Below are positions 48,118 through 56,903 of a stretch of 64,000 bases of DNA, in pieces. The stretch is taken from positions 1 through 64,000 of the forward strand of contig JAEXCA010000108.1 in NCBI GenBank assembly GCA_023393755.1, in the 5' to 3' direction. Origin of the DNA: Actinomycetes bacterium. GTDB lineage: Bacteria; Actinomycetota; Actinomycetes; Propionibacteriales; Propionibacteriaceae. The position numbers were made by a program, and so were the translations under genes. Every line of letters begins with the position of its first letter. Position 1 is the first letter of the stretch. The notes under the pieces were generated by a model that saw only the letters and a program-made list of their open reading frames with translations, did not search any database and was not told the DNA's origin.

Positions 48118-50217
48118 ATGAGAACTTCGGATCTGCCCGGTCCGGCGCAGGACACCGTCCTGGGCGCCCGGGTAACCGACGAAGGAACCCATTTCTGCTT
48201 GTGGGCGCCGCGCGCCAGTCGCGTGGAACTGGCGCTGGTCGACGACCAGGACGTCCAGCACAACTGGGATCTGGCCCTGGGGCCGGACGGCACCTGGTCG
48301 GTCTTCGTGCCCGAGGTCGGGCACGGGCAGCGGTACGGCTACCGGGTGCACGGCGAGTGGGATCCGAGCACCGGACGCCGGTTCAACCCGGCGAAGCTGC
48401 TGGTGGATCCCTACGCCAGGGCGATCACCGGCGGTGTCGACTACGCCGGGCCGATCTTCGATCACACCCCGGAGTCGAACTTCCAGCCCGATCCGACCGA
48501 CTCCTTCGGCGCGGTGCCGCTCAGCGTCGTCGTGGCGGACAGCCCACCCCCGACGCCCCTGGCCAGCCGTCCCGGCCTGGACGAACTGGTGGTCTACGAG
48601 ACCCACCTCAAGGGCTACACGGTGCAGCACCCGACCGTCCCCGAGCACCTCCGCGGCAGCTACGGCGGCATGGCCTACCCGGCGGTGATCGAGCACCTGC
48701 TCTCCCTCGGGGTGAACGCGGTCGAGTTCCTGCCGCTGCACCACTTCGCCTCCGAGCCGTTCATCATCGGACGCGGGCTGCGCAACTACTGGGGCTACAA
48801 CACCCTCGGCTTCTTCGCCCCGCACGCCGCCTACTCCACCACCGGCACGCTCGGCCAGCAGGTCGCCGAGTTCAAGGCGATGGTCTCCGCGCTGCACGAG
48901 GCCGGCATCGCCGTCCTGCTCGACGTGGTCTACAACCACACCTGCGAGGGCGGCCACGAGGGCCCCACGCTCAGCTGGCGGGGCATCGACCACGGCGCCT
49001 ACTACCGGCTGGCCGAGGATCGGCGCAACGACTACGACGTCACCGGCTGCGGCAACGCGCTGGACACCTCCCAGCCCGCCACCCTGCGGATGGTGATGGA
49101 TTCGCTGCGCTACTGGGTGACCGAGATGGGGGTGGACGGCTTCCGGTTCGACCTGCAGACCACGCTGATCCGGGACGCCCGCCACCACGTCGACCAGAAC
49201 CACCCGTTCAAGCAGCAGGTGGCCGCCGACCCGGCCCTGACTGAAACGATTCTGATCTCCGAACCCTGGGATCTCGGCCCCTACGGCTACCAGGTCGGAC
49301 GCTGGGGCGCCGGTTGGTCGGAGTGGAACGACAGGTTCCGCGGCTACACCCGGGACTTCTGGCGGGGTGCCACCCACGGCGTCGCCGAGCTCGCCACCCG
49401 GCTCTCCGGCTCGTCCGACATCTTCGACCACAGCGGCCGGCCGGCCACCAGTTCGGTGAACTTCGTCACCGCCCACGACGGCTTCACCATGCGAGACCTG
49501 ACCACCTACGACCTCAAGCACAACGAGGACAACGCCGAACGCAACCGCGACGGCACCGACGACAACCGCTCCTGGAACCACGGCTACGAGGGCGAGACCG
49601 ACGATCCGGCGATCGTCGCCGCCCGGCAGCGCACCACCCGGAACCTGATGGCCACCCTGCTGCTCTCCGACGGCATCCCGATGATCACCGCCGGCGACGA
49701 GATGGGACGCACCCAGCGCGGCAACAACAACGCCTACTGCCAGGACTCGCCGGTCTCCTGGGTGGAGTGGACGGACGTCTGGCAGGAGCAGCTCGATCTC
49801 ACGACCGCGCTGCTGAAGCTGCGGGCGACCCACCGGCTGCTCCGTCCGACCAGCTTCCGGCGCAGGGAGGACCTCCTGGACGCCGACGGGGAGCCGACCG
49901 GACGGGCCAGCGTCGGCTGGTTCAGCGAGACCGGTGAGGAGATGACCGTCGAGCAGTGGCACGACGGCGGCCGCCGCACCCTGGCGCAGTACATCGGCGA
50001 CGCCGGCGAGGGCTGGTACCTGGTGGTGCATTCCGCCGCCGAACCGATCGAGGTCACCCTGCCCGGAGCGCCCTGGGCCGCCACCTACACCGTGGCGGTG
50101 CAGACCGGACTGCCCGGCGAGTTGCCCACCGAGCCCGTCCCGGCGGGTTCGGCGATCGAGGTCCCCGGACGCACCATGGTGGTGTTCTCCACCACCCTTC
50201 CGGAGGCCGCGGACTGA
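48118..50217 (+). CDS. glgX: Glycogen debranching enzyme GlgX (TreX-type)
   Basis: 699 residues. GH13_11 isoamylase-type enzyme that cuts alpha-1,6 branches. N-terminal CBM48 (FCLWAPRASRVELAL), then the barrel: YETHLKGYTVQHP, LLDVVYNHTCEG, nucleophile Asp in DGFRFDLQT, acid/base Glu in LISEPWDLG and FVTAHDGFTMRDL. The C-terminal beta domain ends at FSTTLPEAAD. The ATG at 48118 has a weak GAAAG upstream. First gene of the glycogen cluster, 38 nt before glgE. Confidence 0.95.
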   Translation: MRTSDLPGPAQDTVLGARVTDEGTHFCLWAPRASRVELALVDDQDVQHNWDLALGPDGTWSVFVPEVGHGQRYGYRVHGEWDPSTGRRFNPAKLLVDPYARAITGGVDYAGPIFDHTPESNFQPDPTDSFGAVPLSVVVADSPPPTPLASRPGLDELVVYETHLKGYTVQHPTVPEHLRGSYGGMAYPAVIEHLLSLGVNAVEFLPLHHFASEPFIIGRGLRNYWGYNTLGFFAPHAAYSTTGTLGQQVAEFKAMVSALHEAGIAVLLDVVYNHTCEGGHEGPTLSWRGIDHGAYYRLAEDRRNDYDVTGCGNALDTSQPATLRMVMDSLRYWVTEMGVDGFRFDLQTTLIRDARHHVDQNHPFKQQVAADPALTETILISEPWDLGPYGYQVGRWGAGWSEWNDRFRGYTRDFWRGATHGVAELATRLSGSSDIFDHSGRPATSSVNFVTAHDGFTMRDLTTYDLKHNEDNAERNRDGTDDNRSWNHGYEGETDDPAIVAARQRTTRNLMATLLLSDGIPMITAGDEMGRTQRGNNNAYCQDSPVSWVEWTDVWQEQLDLTTALLKLRATHRLLRPTSFRRREDLLDADGEPTGRASVGWFSETGEEMTVEQWHDGGRRTLAQYIGDAGEGWYLVVHSAAEPIEVTLPGAPWAATYTVAVQTGLPGELPTEPVPAGSAIEVPGRTMVVFSTTLPEAAD

Positions 50218-50255
50218 CCTGTCCAGACCGGTGAGGGATTGGGTAGGTTGTCCCC

Positions 50256-52337
50256 GTGGCAGCATCGAAGACCCCTCGTCGGTCCCCCCAGCCCCGTCAG
50301 CCGTCGCCGCAGCCGGCACCGGCGAAGCCGGAACCGCAGCCGCTGGAACTCACCGGAGTGGGGCCGCAGGTTCCCGCCCTGCCCCGCGGGTTCGGCCGGA
50401 TCCCGGTGGCCAAGGTCGAACCGGTGATCGAGGGCGGCGCCTACCCGGCCAAGGCGACGGTGGGCGAGCTGATCCCGATCCGCGCCAAGGTGTTCCGGGA
50501 GGGCCACGACGCGGTGAACGCCTCGGTGGTTCTGACCGACCCGAAGGGCCGCGAGACCCGGGTCGACATGACGCCCATGGAGCCCCGCGGGCTGGATCCG
50601 TGGGAGGCGTGGGTGCGTCCCGATGCCGAGGGCGCCTGGACCTTCCGCGTCGAGGGCTGGTCGGATCCCTGGCACACCTGGCTGCACAACGCCGAGGCGA
50701 AGCTGCCGGCCGGGGTCGACGTCGAACTGGTCTGCCTGGAGGGCAGGACCCTGCTCGACCAGACCGCCGAGCTGGCCGAGGCCGCCGGTGATCCGGTGCA
50801 GGCGTCCATTCTGCGGGCGACCGCCATGCTGCTGATCCCGGAGCGTCCGGTGGACGAGCTGCTCGAGGTCGCCACCGCGGCCGGGATCAAGCACACCATG
50901 GAGAAGTACGGCCCGCGCGAGCTGGTCTCCCCCACCGCCGACTTCCCGCTGTTCGTGGACCGCAGGCGGGCGCTGTTCGGTAGCTGGTACGAGTTCTTCC
51001 CGCGCTCCATCGGCGCCCACCGCGACGACGCCGGCCAGTGGCATTCCGGCAGCTTCGACAGCTGCCACGAACGCCTCGAACAGGTCGCGGCGATGGGTTT
51101 CGACGTGGTCTACCTGCCGCCGATCCACCCGATCGGCACCGCCTTCCGGAAGGGGAAGAACAACACCCTCACCCCGGGTCCGGAGGATCCCGGCTCACCG
51201 TGGGCGATCGGCGCCCCCGAGGGCGGCCACGACGCCATCCACCCCGACCTGGGCGACTTCGACGCCTTCGACAGGTTCGTCGCCAGGGCCAACGAACTCG
51301 GCCTGGAGGTGGCGCTCGACTTCGCGCTGCAGGCCTCCCCCGACCACCCCTGGGTGAAGGACCACCCGGAGTGGTTCACCACCCGGCTGGACGGCACCAT
51401 CGCCTACGCCGAGAACCCGCCGAAGAAGTACCAGGACATCTACCCGATCAACTTCGACAACGATCCGGTGGGGATCTACCACGAGGTGCTGCGGATCCTG
51501 CGGCTGTGGATGTCCCACGGGGTGCGGATCTTCCGGGTGGACAACCCGCACACCAAGCCGCTGGACTTCTGGGCCTGGGTGATGAAGGAGATCCGGGCCA
51601 CCGACCCCGACGTGATCTTCCTGGCAGAGGCGTTCACCAAACCGGAGATGATGCACGCGCTGGGCAAGATCGGCTACCACCAGTCCTACACCTACTTCAC
51701 CTGGCGCAACGAGAAGTGGGAGCTCGAGGAGTACCTGACCGAACTCAGCCGGGAGATGGACTCCTTCTACCGGCCCAACTTCTTCGTCAACACCCCCGAC
51801 ATCAACCCGACCTACCTGCAGTCCGGCAACCCCGCCGCGTTCACCATCCGGGCGGTGCTGGCGGCCACCGGCTCACCCACCTGGGGGGTCTACTCCGGCT
51901 ACGAGTTGTTCGAGCACGAGCCGCTGAAGCCCGGCGGCGAGGAGTACCGCGACTCGGAGAAGTACGAGTACCGGCCGCGCGACCACACCGCCGAACCCAA
52001 CCTGAACCTGCTGCTGGGCACGCTCAACCAGATCCGGCGGGATCACCCGGCGCTGCAGCAGCTGCGGCAGATCACCTTCCACCACGCACCGCACGATCAG
52101 GTGATCGCCTACTCCAAGACCGACGGCGACGACACCGTGATCACGATCTGCAGCCTCGACCAGTACGGCATGGTCGAGAGCGACGTCTACCTCGATCTCG
52201 CGGCCCTCGGCCTGCCCGGACGCTCCGAGGTCCGGCTGCGGGACGAGCTGACCGGTGCCACCTTCACCTGGGGCGAACGCAACTACGTCCGGCTGTCGCC
52301 GGCCAGTCCGGCGCACATCCTGCACGTCCTGGGCTGA
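50256..52337 (+). CDS. glgE: Alpha-1,4-glucan:maltose-1-phosphate maltosyltransferase GlgE
   Basis: 693 residues. GH13_3 enzyme extending alpha-glucan with maltosyl units from maltose-1-phosphate. The first 40 residues are a Pro/Gln-rich leader, followed by the N and S domains and the barrel: WYEFFPRSIGAH, VYLPPIHPIG, KDHPEWFTTRLDGTIAYAEN, nucleophile Asp in IFRVDNPHTKPL, acid/base Glu in FLAEAFTKPEMM. The GTG at 50256 follows a TAGGTT hexamer by 6 nt, so it may have its own leaderless promoter despite the short gap after glgX. Its stop overlaps the maltokinase start. Confidence 0.96.
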   Translation: MAASKTPRRSPQPRQPSPQPAPAKPEPQPLELTGVGPQVPALPRGFGRIPVAKVEPVIEGGAYPAKATVGELIPIRAKVFREGHDAVNASVVLTDPKGRETRVDMTPMEPRGLDPWEAWVRPDAEGAWTFRVEGWSDPWHTWLHNAEAKLPAGVDVELVCLEGRTLLDQTAELAEAAGDPVQASILRATAMLLIPERPVDELLEVATAAGIKHTMEKYGPRELVSPTADFPLFVDRRRALFGSWYEFFPRSIGAHRDDAGQWHSGSFDSCHERLEQVAAMGFDVVYLPPIHPIGTAFRKGKNNTLTPGPEDPGSPWAIGAPEGGHDAIHPDLGDFDAFDRFVARANELGLEVALDFALQASPDHPWVKDHPEWFTTRLDGTIAYAENPPKKYQDIYPINFDNDPVGIYHEVLRILRLWMSHGVRIFRVDNPHTKPLDFWAWVMKEIRATDPDVIFLAEAFTKPEMMHALGKIGYHQSYTYFTWRNEKWELEEYLTELSREMDSFYRPNFFVNTPDINPTYLQSGNPAAFTIRAVLAATGSPTWGVYSGYELFEHEPLKPGGEEYRDSEKYEYRPRDHTAEPNLNLLLGTLNQIRRDHPALQQLRQITFHHAPHDQVIAYSKTDGDDTVITICSLDQYGMVESDVYLDLAALGLPGRSEVRLRDELTGATFTWGERNYVRLSPASPAHILHVLG

Positions 52338-53560
52338 TGTCCGTGGGCTGGCCGGAGTACCTCCGGCGGGCGCGGTGGTTCCGGATCGGCGACGAGGACC
52401 GGCTGATCGGGATCGAGCCGCTCGGCTGGTACACCCCGCCGGGTGCGCTGCCCGCCGTCCGCTCGGAACTGGCCGGCCTCGAGCCGGACGGAGCGGACGC
52501 CTACCACCTGCTGGCGGGCTACCTGCCGCCGGGCACCGCCGAGCCCGAAGCGCTGATCGGGACCACGCAGCTCGCCGGGCTGGGCCCGGTGGACGTGGTG
52601 GACGCCGCCGCCTCCCCCACCGCCATGACGGCCCTGCTGGACGCGCTGCTGACACCGTCCGCCATGAGCTGGCGCCGGCACCCGTCAAGGCTTCGGCCGG
52701 TGCGGTTGCTGGGAGCCGAGCAGAGCAACTCGGCGGTGGTCGCCGGCGACTCGCTGATCAAGGTCTTCCGCCGGCTCAGCCCGGGCCCCAACCCCGACCC
52801 GGAGTTGCTCGCCGCCCTCGCCGGCGGGCCGGTGCCCGCGCTGCACGGGGTGCTCAGCCGGGCCGGCTACGACCTGCTGGTCGCCACCGAGTTCCTGCCC
52901 GATGCCCGCGACGGCTGGGAGTTCGCCACCGCGGCCTGCGCCGCCGGTCGCCGGATCGACGACGAGGTGGGCGAGCTGGGGGTCGCCCTGCGCCGGGTGC
53001 ACGACCGGCTGGCCGCGGCCTTCGGCACGCGCCGCGGCTCGGCGGCACAGTTGCGGCGGCGGCTGCTCGCCGACCTCGACCGGGCGGTGGCGGAGCTTCC
53101 GGTGCTGGCCCCGCACCGCGCCGGGCTGGCGTCCGCCCTGGCGTCCCTCCCGGACGGCGGGATGGTCACCCAGCGGGTGCACGGCGACTTCCATCTCGGC
53201 CAGGCGCTGCTCACCGGCAACGGCTGGCGGCTGATCGACTTCGAGGGCGAGCCCGGGGCGCCGATCGCCGAGCGCCGGGCGTACGACTCGCCCTGGCGCG
53301 ACGTCGCCGGCCTGTTGCGGTCGCTGGACTACGCCCGCTCGGGCCACAGCGACCCGGACGGCCGGCAGGCCATCGACTGGCGCGACCGGGCCCGCGCCGC
53401 CTTCCTGGCTGGCTACGGCGAGGATCCGGCGACTTTCGGGCTGTTGACCGCCCACGAAGTGGCCCGGATGGTGTACGAAGTGGGGTACGAGGTCCGGAAT
53501 CGTCCCGACTGGGTAGGCATTCCGCTCTCCGCGGTCGAGAATGTGGCAACCAGGCACTAG
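52337..53560 (+). CDS. mak: Maltokinase (Mak/Pep2)
   Basis: 407 residues. Phosphorylates maltose to maltose-1-phosphate, the GlgE donor. The N-terminal cap has WFRIGDEDRLIGIEPLGWY. The kinase core has AEQSNSAVVAGDSLIKVFR, the catalytic loop RVHGDFHLGQALLT and the metal-binding IDFEGEPGAPIAERR. The ATG at 52337 shares a base with the glgE stop (TGATG). TreS, often fused or adjacent to this kinase, is not in the window. Confidence 0.95.
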   Translation: MSVGWPEYLRRARWFRIGDEDRLIGIEPLGWYTPPGALPAVRSELAGLEPDGADAYHLLAGYLPPGTAEPEALIGTTQLAGLGPVDVVDAAASPTAMTALLDALLTPSAMSWRRHPSRLRPVRLLGAEQSNSAVVAGDSLIKVFRRLSPGPNPDPELLAALAGGPVPALHGVLSRAGYDLLVATEFLPDARDGWEFATAACAAGRRIDDEVGELGVALRRVHDRLAAAFGTRRGSAAQLRRRLLADLDRAVAELPVLAPHRAGLASALASLPDGGMVTQRVHGDFHLGQALLTGNGWRLIDFEGEPGAPIAERRAYDSPWRDVAGLLRSLDYARSGHSDPDGRQAIDWRDRARAAFLAGYGEDPATFGLLTAHEVARMVYEVGYEVRNRPDWVGIPLSAVENVATRH

Positions 53561-53569
53561 GAGAATCCA

Positions 53570-55465
53570 ATGGCATATGACGTGAACGGCGGCCTGACCG
53601 GTTGGGATCTGGAGGGCTTCCACAACGGTGGTGACACCGAGTGCTGGCGCCGGCTGGGCGCCCATCAGGTCACCCTGATCGACGACGAGCGGGGCGAGAT
53701 CCAGGGCACCCGGTTCGCGGTCTGGGCGCCCAACGCCGCCGAGGTGCGGCTGAACGCCGACTTCAACTGGTGGACCGGCGACGCGATGCACCTGGTGCCG
53801 GGCTCGGGGGTGTGGTCGCTGTTCGTCGAGGGCGTCGACGAGGGCGCGCTGTACAAGTTCAACATCCTGGGCCGCGACGGCATCTGGCGGGAGAAGGTCG
53901 ATCCGATGGCCTTCTTCGCCGAGCAGGCGCCGGCGAACTCCTCGATCGTCTACCGGAGCCGGTACCTGTGGGCCGACGACGAGTGGATGGCGAAGCGGGC
54001 CACGGCGGCACCCCACCGCGAGCCGATGAGCATCTACGAGGTGCACCTGGGCAGCTGGCGCAAGGGCAAGACCTACCTGGAACTGGCCGAGGAGCTGGTC
54101 GAGTACGTCAGCTGGCAGGGCTTCACCCACGTCGAGCTCATGCCGGTCACCGAGCACCCCTTCGAGGGCTCCTGGGGCTACCAGGTGACCAACTACTTCG
54201 CCCCGCAGTCGCGGCTGGGCCGGCCGGACGAGTTCCGCTACCTGGTCGACCGGCTGCACCAGGCCGGCATCGGCGTCATCCTCGACTGGGTGCCGGGCCA
54301 CTTCCCCAAGGACGAGTGGGCGCTGGGACGGTTCGACGGCACCGCCCTGTACGAGCATGCCGACCCGCGGCAGGGCGAGCACAAGGACTGGGGCACCTAC
54401 ATCTTCAACTACGGCCGCAACGAGGTGAAGTCCTTCCTGGTCAGCAACGCGCTGTACTGGGTGACCGAGTTCCACATCGACGCGCTGCGGGTGGACGCGG
54501 TGGCGTCCATGCTCTACCTGGACTACTCCCGCGAGGACGGCGAGTGGGTGCCGAACGTCCACGGCGGCAACGAGAACCTGGAGGCGATCGACTTCCTCCG
54601 CTACGTCAACAAGCACCTGTACGAGCGGGTGCCGGGCGTGGTGATGATCGCCGAGGAGTCGACCTCCTTCGGCGGCGTGACCAAGCCGGTGCATGAGGGC
54701 GGGCTGGGCTTCGGCTTCAAGTGGAACATGGGCTGGATGAACGACTCGCTGCGCTACCTGGCGCTGGAGCCGATCTACCGGCAGTACCACCACCACGAGA
54801 TGACCTTCGCGATGGTGTACGCGTACTCGGAGAACTTCGTCCTGCCGATCAGCCACGACGAGGTGGTGCACGGCAAGGGCTCGATGATCAACAAGATCCC
54901 GCAGGACACCTGGCGGCAGTTCGCCACGCTGCGCGCGTTCTACTCGTTCATGTGGGCGTTCCCGGGCAAGCAGTTGCTGTTCATGGGTTGTGAGTTCGGC
55001 CAGCGCACCGAGTTCAACGAGGCGACCAGCCTGGAGTGGTGGGTCAGCGACCTGTGGGGTCACCACGGCCTGCAGCGGATGATCAAGGACCTCAACGCGA
55101 TCTACACCACCCATCCCGAGCTGTGGGAACTGGACACCGATCCGGAGGGCTTCCGGTGGATCAACGCCGACGACGCCGGCGGCAACACCTACTCCTGGCT
55201 GCGCACCGATTCGACCGGACGCCAGCTCGCGGTGGTGGTCAACTTCTCCTCCGAGCCGTGGGACAACTACCGGCTCGGACTGCCCGCCACCGGGGTGTGG
55301 AAAGAGATCTTCAACTCCGACTCCGAGATCTACGACGGCTCCGGCACCCACGGCAACCTCGGTCAGGTGGTGGCCACCGACGAGGGACACGACGGGCTGC
55401 CCGCCAGCGCTCAGGTGGTGGTGCCGCCCCTGGGTGCGGTCTTCCTGGAGTACGCCGGCGACTAA
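53570..55465 (+). CDS. glgB: 1,4-alpha-glucan branching enzyme
   Basis: 631 residues, the short GH13_9 form with a single N-terminal CBM48 (GTRFAVWAPNAAEVRL). Barrel: YEVHLGSWRKGKTY, HVELMPVTEHPFEGSWGYQ, nucleophile Asp in IDALRVDAVASMLY, acid/base Glu in VMIAEESTS and ISHDEVVHGKGSM. The ATG at 53570 has AGGAG upstream, 9 nt after the maltokinase stop. Its last 185 or so bp are duplicated in decayed form at 55644-55809. Confidence 0.97.
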   Translation: MAYDVNGGLTGWDLEGFHNGGDTECWRRLGAHQVTLIDDERGEIQGTRFAVWAPNAAEVRLNADFNWWTGDAMHLVPGSGVWSLFVEGVDEGALYKFNILGRDGIWREKVDPMAFFAEQAPANSSIVYRSRYLWADDEWMAKRATAAPHREPMSIYEVHLGSWRKGKTYLELAEELVEYVSWQGFTHVELMPVTEHPFEGSWGYQVTNYFAPQSRLGRPDEFRYLVDRLHQAGIGVILDWVPGHFPKDEWALGRFDGTALYEHADPRQGEHKDWGTYIFNYGRNEVKSFLVSNALYWVTEFHIDALRVDAVASMLYLDYSREDGEWVPNVHGGNENLEAIDFLRYVNKHLYERVPGVVMIAEESTSFGGVTKPVHEGGLGFGFKWNMGWMNDSLRYLALEPIYRQYHHHEMTFAMVYAYSENFVLPISHDEVVHGKGSMINKIPQDTWRQFATLRAFYSFMWAFPGKQLLFMGCEFGQRTEFNEATSLEWWVSDLWGHHGLQRMIKDLNAIYTTHPELWELDTDPEGFRWINADDAGGNTYSWLRTDSTGRQLAVVVNFSSEPWDNYRLGLPATGVWKEIFNSDSEIYDGSGTHGNLGQVVATDEGHDGLPASAQVVVPPLGAVFLEYAGD

Positions 55466-55481
55466 CTGACCCGGTCCGGCG

Positions 55482-55643
55482 TCAGAACAGGGCGCTCATC
55501 AGGTCGCGACGGGCCTTCAGCACGGCCGGATCGGAGTTTCCGACGGTCTCGAACAACTCCAGCAGCCGTAGCCGCACGGTTTCGCGCTCCGCGCCGGAGG
55601 TGTTGCAGATCAGCTCCAGCAGCCGGTTGAGGCCCGCTTGGCT
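55482..55643 (-). pseudogene. Truncated duplicate of the cnoX-like gene 3' end
   Basis: Closely matches 56904-57063. In frame it still encodes ETVRLRLLELFETVGNSDPA and the terminal KARRDLMSALF plus stop, i.e. the last 50 or so codons of the thioredoxin/TPR protein. It lies 16 bp after glgB, the place the intact gene would occupy if the intervening segment were absent. No start codon and no N-terminal domain. Confidence 0.88.
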
Positions 55644-55809
55644 GGGACAACCACCAGATCGGCCTTCCCGCCGCCGGGGTGTGGAAGGAGATCTTCAAGA
55701 CTCCGACTTTGAGGGCCTACGACGGCTCCGGCACCCGCGGCCAAGGCGCTGGCGGTCGTCCAAGGGCACAACGGCCTGCCCGCCAGCGCTCAGGTCGTGG
55801 TGCCGTCAG
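55644..55809 (+). pseudogene. Truncated duplicate of the glgB 3' end
   Basis: Matches 55260-55440 or so (GTGTGGAAGGAGATCTTCAA, then the CTACGACGGCTCCGGCACCC and CTGCCCGCCAGCGCTCAGGT segments) with small deletions and frameshifts. It joins the cnoX fragment at a short shared GCTGGGAC/GTGGGAC sequence. Together the two fragments are a tandem-duplication scar of the glgB-cnoX junction. Confidence 0.88.
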
Positions 55810-55907
55810 GGCCGCGCTGTGTAGTTCGGACCTGATCGGGGCTTCGGCCCAAAGCTCAAGACAGCGTGGGCGCTCGCAACCCTGGCCGTTTGCTCGGAAG
55901 CGCGCGT

Positions 55908-56474
55908 ATGGAACTTCTCCCCGTGACTACGGCCGAAGCCAGTTACTTGACGACCGAGCAAGCAGAGTTCTACGAGCTGGCATTCGGCCACACGCCGACC
56001 TTTGAGGAGCATCAGGAGTATGTCCGCGTGTTCGGGAAGGTTCCGAGCCCGTCCGACTTCCGAGCCTATTTGGCTTCGTCCGAAGCTGAAAGTAGATACC
56101 TCGAACAGCAGCGCGACGCTAGCTCGGAGACAGGGGAGCGGGGCAGTCTGGAGCCGATGGCGGTCTGGTCACACAAGTTCTTCGAGTATGGAAAGTGGAT
56201 CGGAAGAGATGTCTGGTCGCTGTCTCTGATGCCCAAGCAGGCAATCCTCGGTGGATCCGCATGGGAGAAGGCGGTCAACTTGCAGGAGGGCTGGAAGGCC
56301 GTCTATAAGAAGTTCAAGGGCAGCCGCCATTGGACGCGGTACAAGAGCCAAGGCGCGGACGAGAGCATGGAGAAGCAGTACTACTGCCATGGCATGTATG
56401 GAATGATCAAGACTCCGTGGAGCCTTGAGCCGTCCAGGAAGCCTGCTGACGTCAGCAGTGTGACCTGCGATTGA
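55908..56474 (+). CDS. DUF2599-like protein
   Basis: 188 residues, no signal peptide visible. The C-terminal half, WSHKFFEYGKWIGRDVWSLSL ... AWEKAVNLQEGW ... YYCHGMYGMIKTPWSLEPSR ... VTCD, fits the DUF2599 pattern (W-SL, CH, K..W.LEP.R, terminal C) as I recall it. The N-terminal half, EFYELAFGHTPTFEEHQEYV, is unrecognised. The ATG at 55908 has GGAAG upstream; an earlier in-frame start overlaps the duplication scar. GC content and codon use are visibly lower than in neighbours, a sign of transfer. Followed 15 nt later by a membrane-protein gene. Confidence 0.65.
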   Translation: MELLPVTTAEASYLTTEQAEFYELAFGHTPTFEEHQEYVRVFGKVPSPSDFRAYLASSEAESRYLEQQRDASSETGERGSLEPMAVWSHKFFEYGKWIGRDVWSLSLMPKQAILGGSAWEKAVNLQEGWKAVYKKFKGSRHWTRYKSQGADESMEKQYYCHGMYGMIKTPWSLEPSRKPADVSSVTCD

Positions 56475-56489
56475 GGGAGCCTCCCTGCC

Positions 56490-56852
56490 ATGACTGTGCT
56501 GGAGTTGGCGATCGTACTCTGCGGCGCGCTTGCCGTAGTGATTGGGTTGGCTCTGCTGACGTTTTCCGGCCTTCGTCTACGTAAACGGTCTCGGTTCACC
56601 GCGGCCGGGGTGACCCTCAATGTGGCGTTGTGCTTGGTTGTGCCTGCACTCGGGATTCTCCTGCCACGGCACCTTCTTGCCAGCTACAGCAATCTGCTGG
56701 ATATCGATGTGCGGGACTTCTTTGCCCAGTCCGCATCATCGTTCGAGGTGTTCGTGTGGACGCTCTTCTTCCTGACTGGCGCGGCGCTGGTGGTGAACCT
56801 CCTTCACCAGACGGCTCGTGGCGCGCCACGCAGTGGCAGCCAAACGACGTGA
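56490..56852 (+). CDS. Small membrane protein, three helices
   Basis: 120 residues. Helices: LELAIVLCGALAVVIGLALL, VTLNVALCLVVPALGILL and VFVWTLFFLTGAALVVNLL. It ends in a short polar tail. No family recognised. The ATG has GAGGGAG about 10 nt upstream. Same atypical base composition as the preceding DUF2599-like gene, with which it probably forms an operon inserted between glgB and the cnoX-like gene. Confidence 0.7.
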   Translation: MTVLELAIVLCGALAVVIGLALLTFSGLRLRKRSRFTAAGVTLNVALCLVVPALGILLPRHLLASYSNLLDIDVRDFFAQSASSFEVFVWTLFFLTGAALVVNLLHQTARGAPRSGSQTT

Positions 56853-56903
56853 CCCTGGACGGAGGTGGACTGGCACGACGCCTCCGGACACCGTTCATCG
56901 GCC

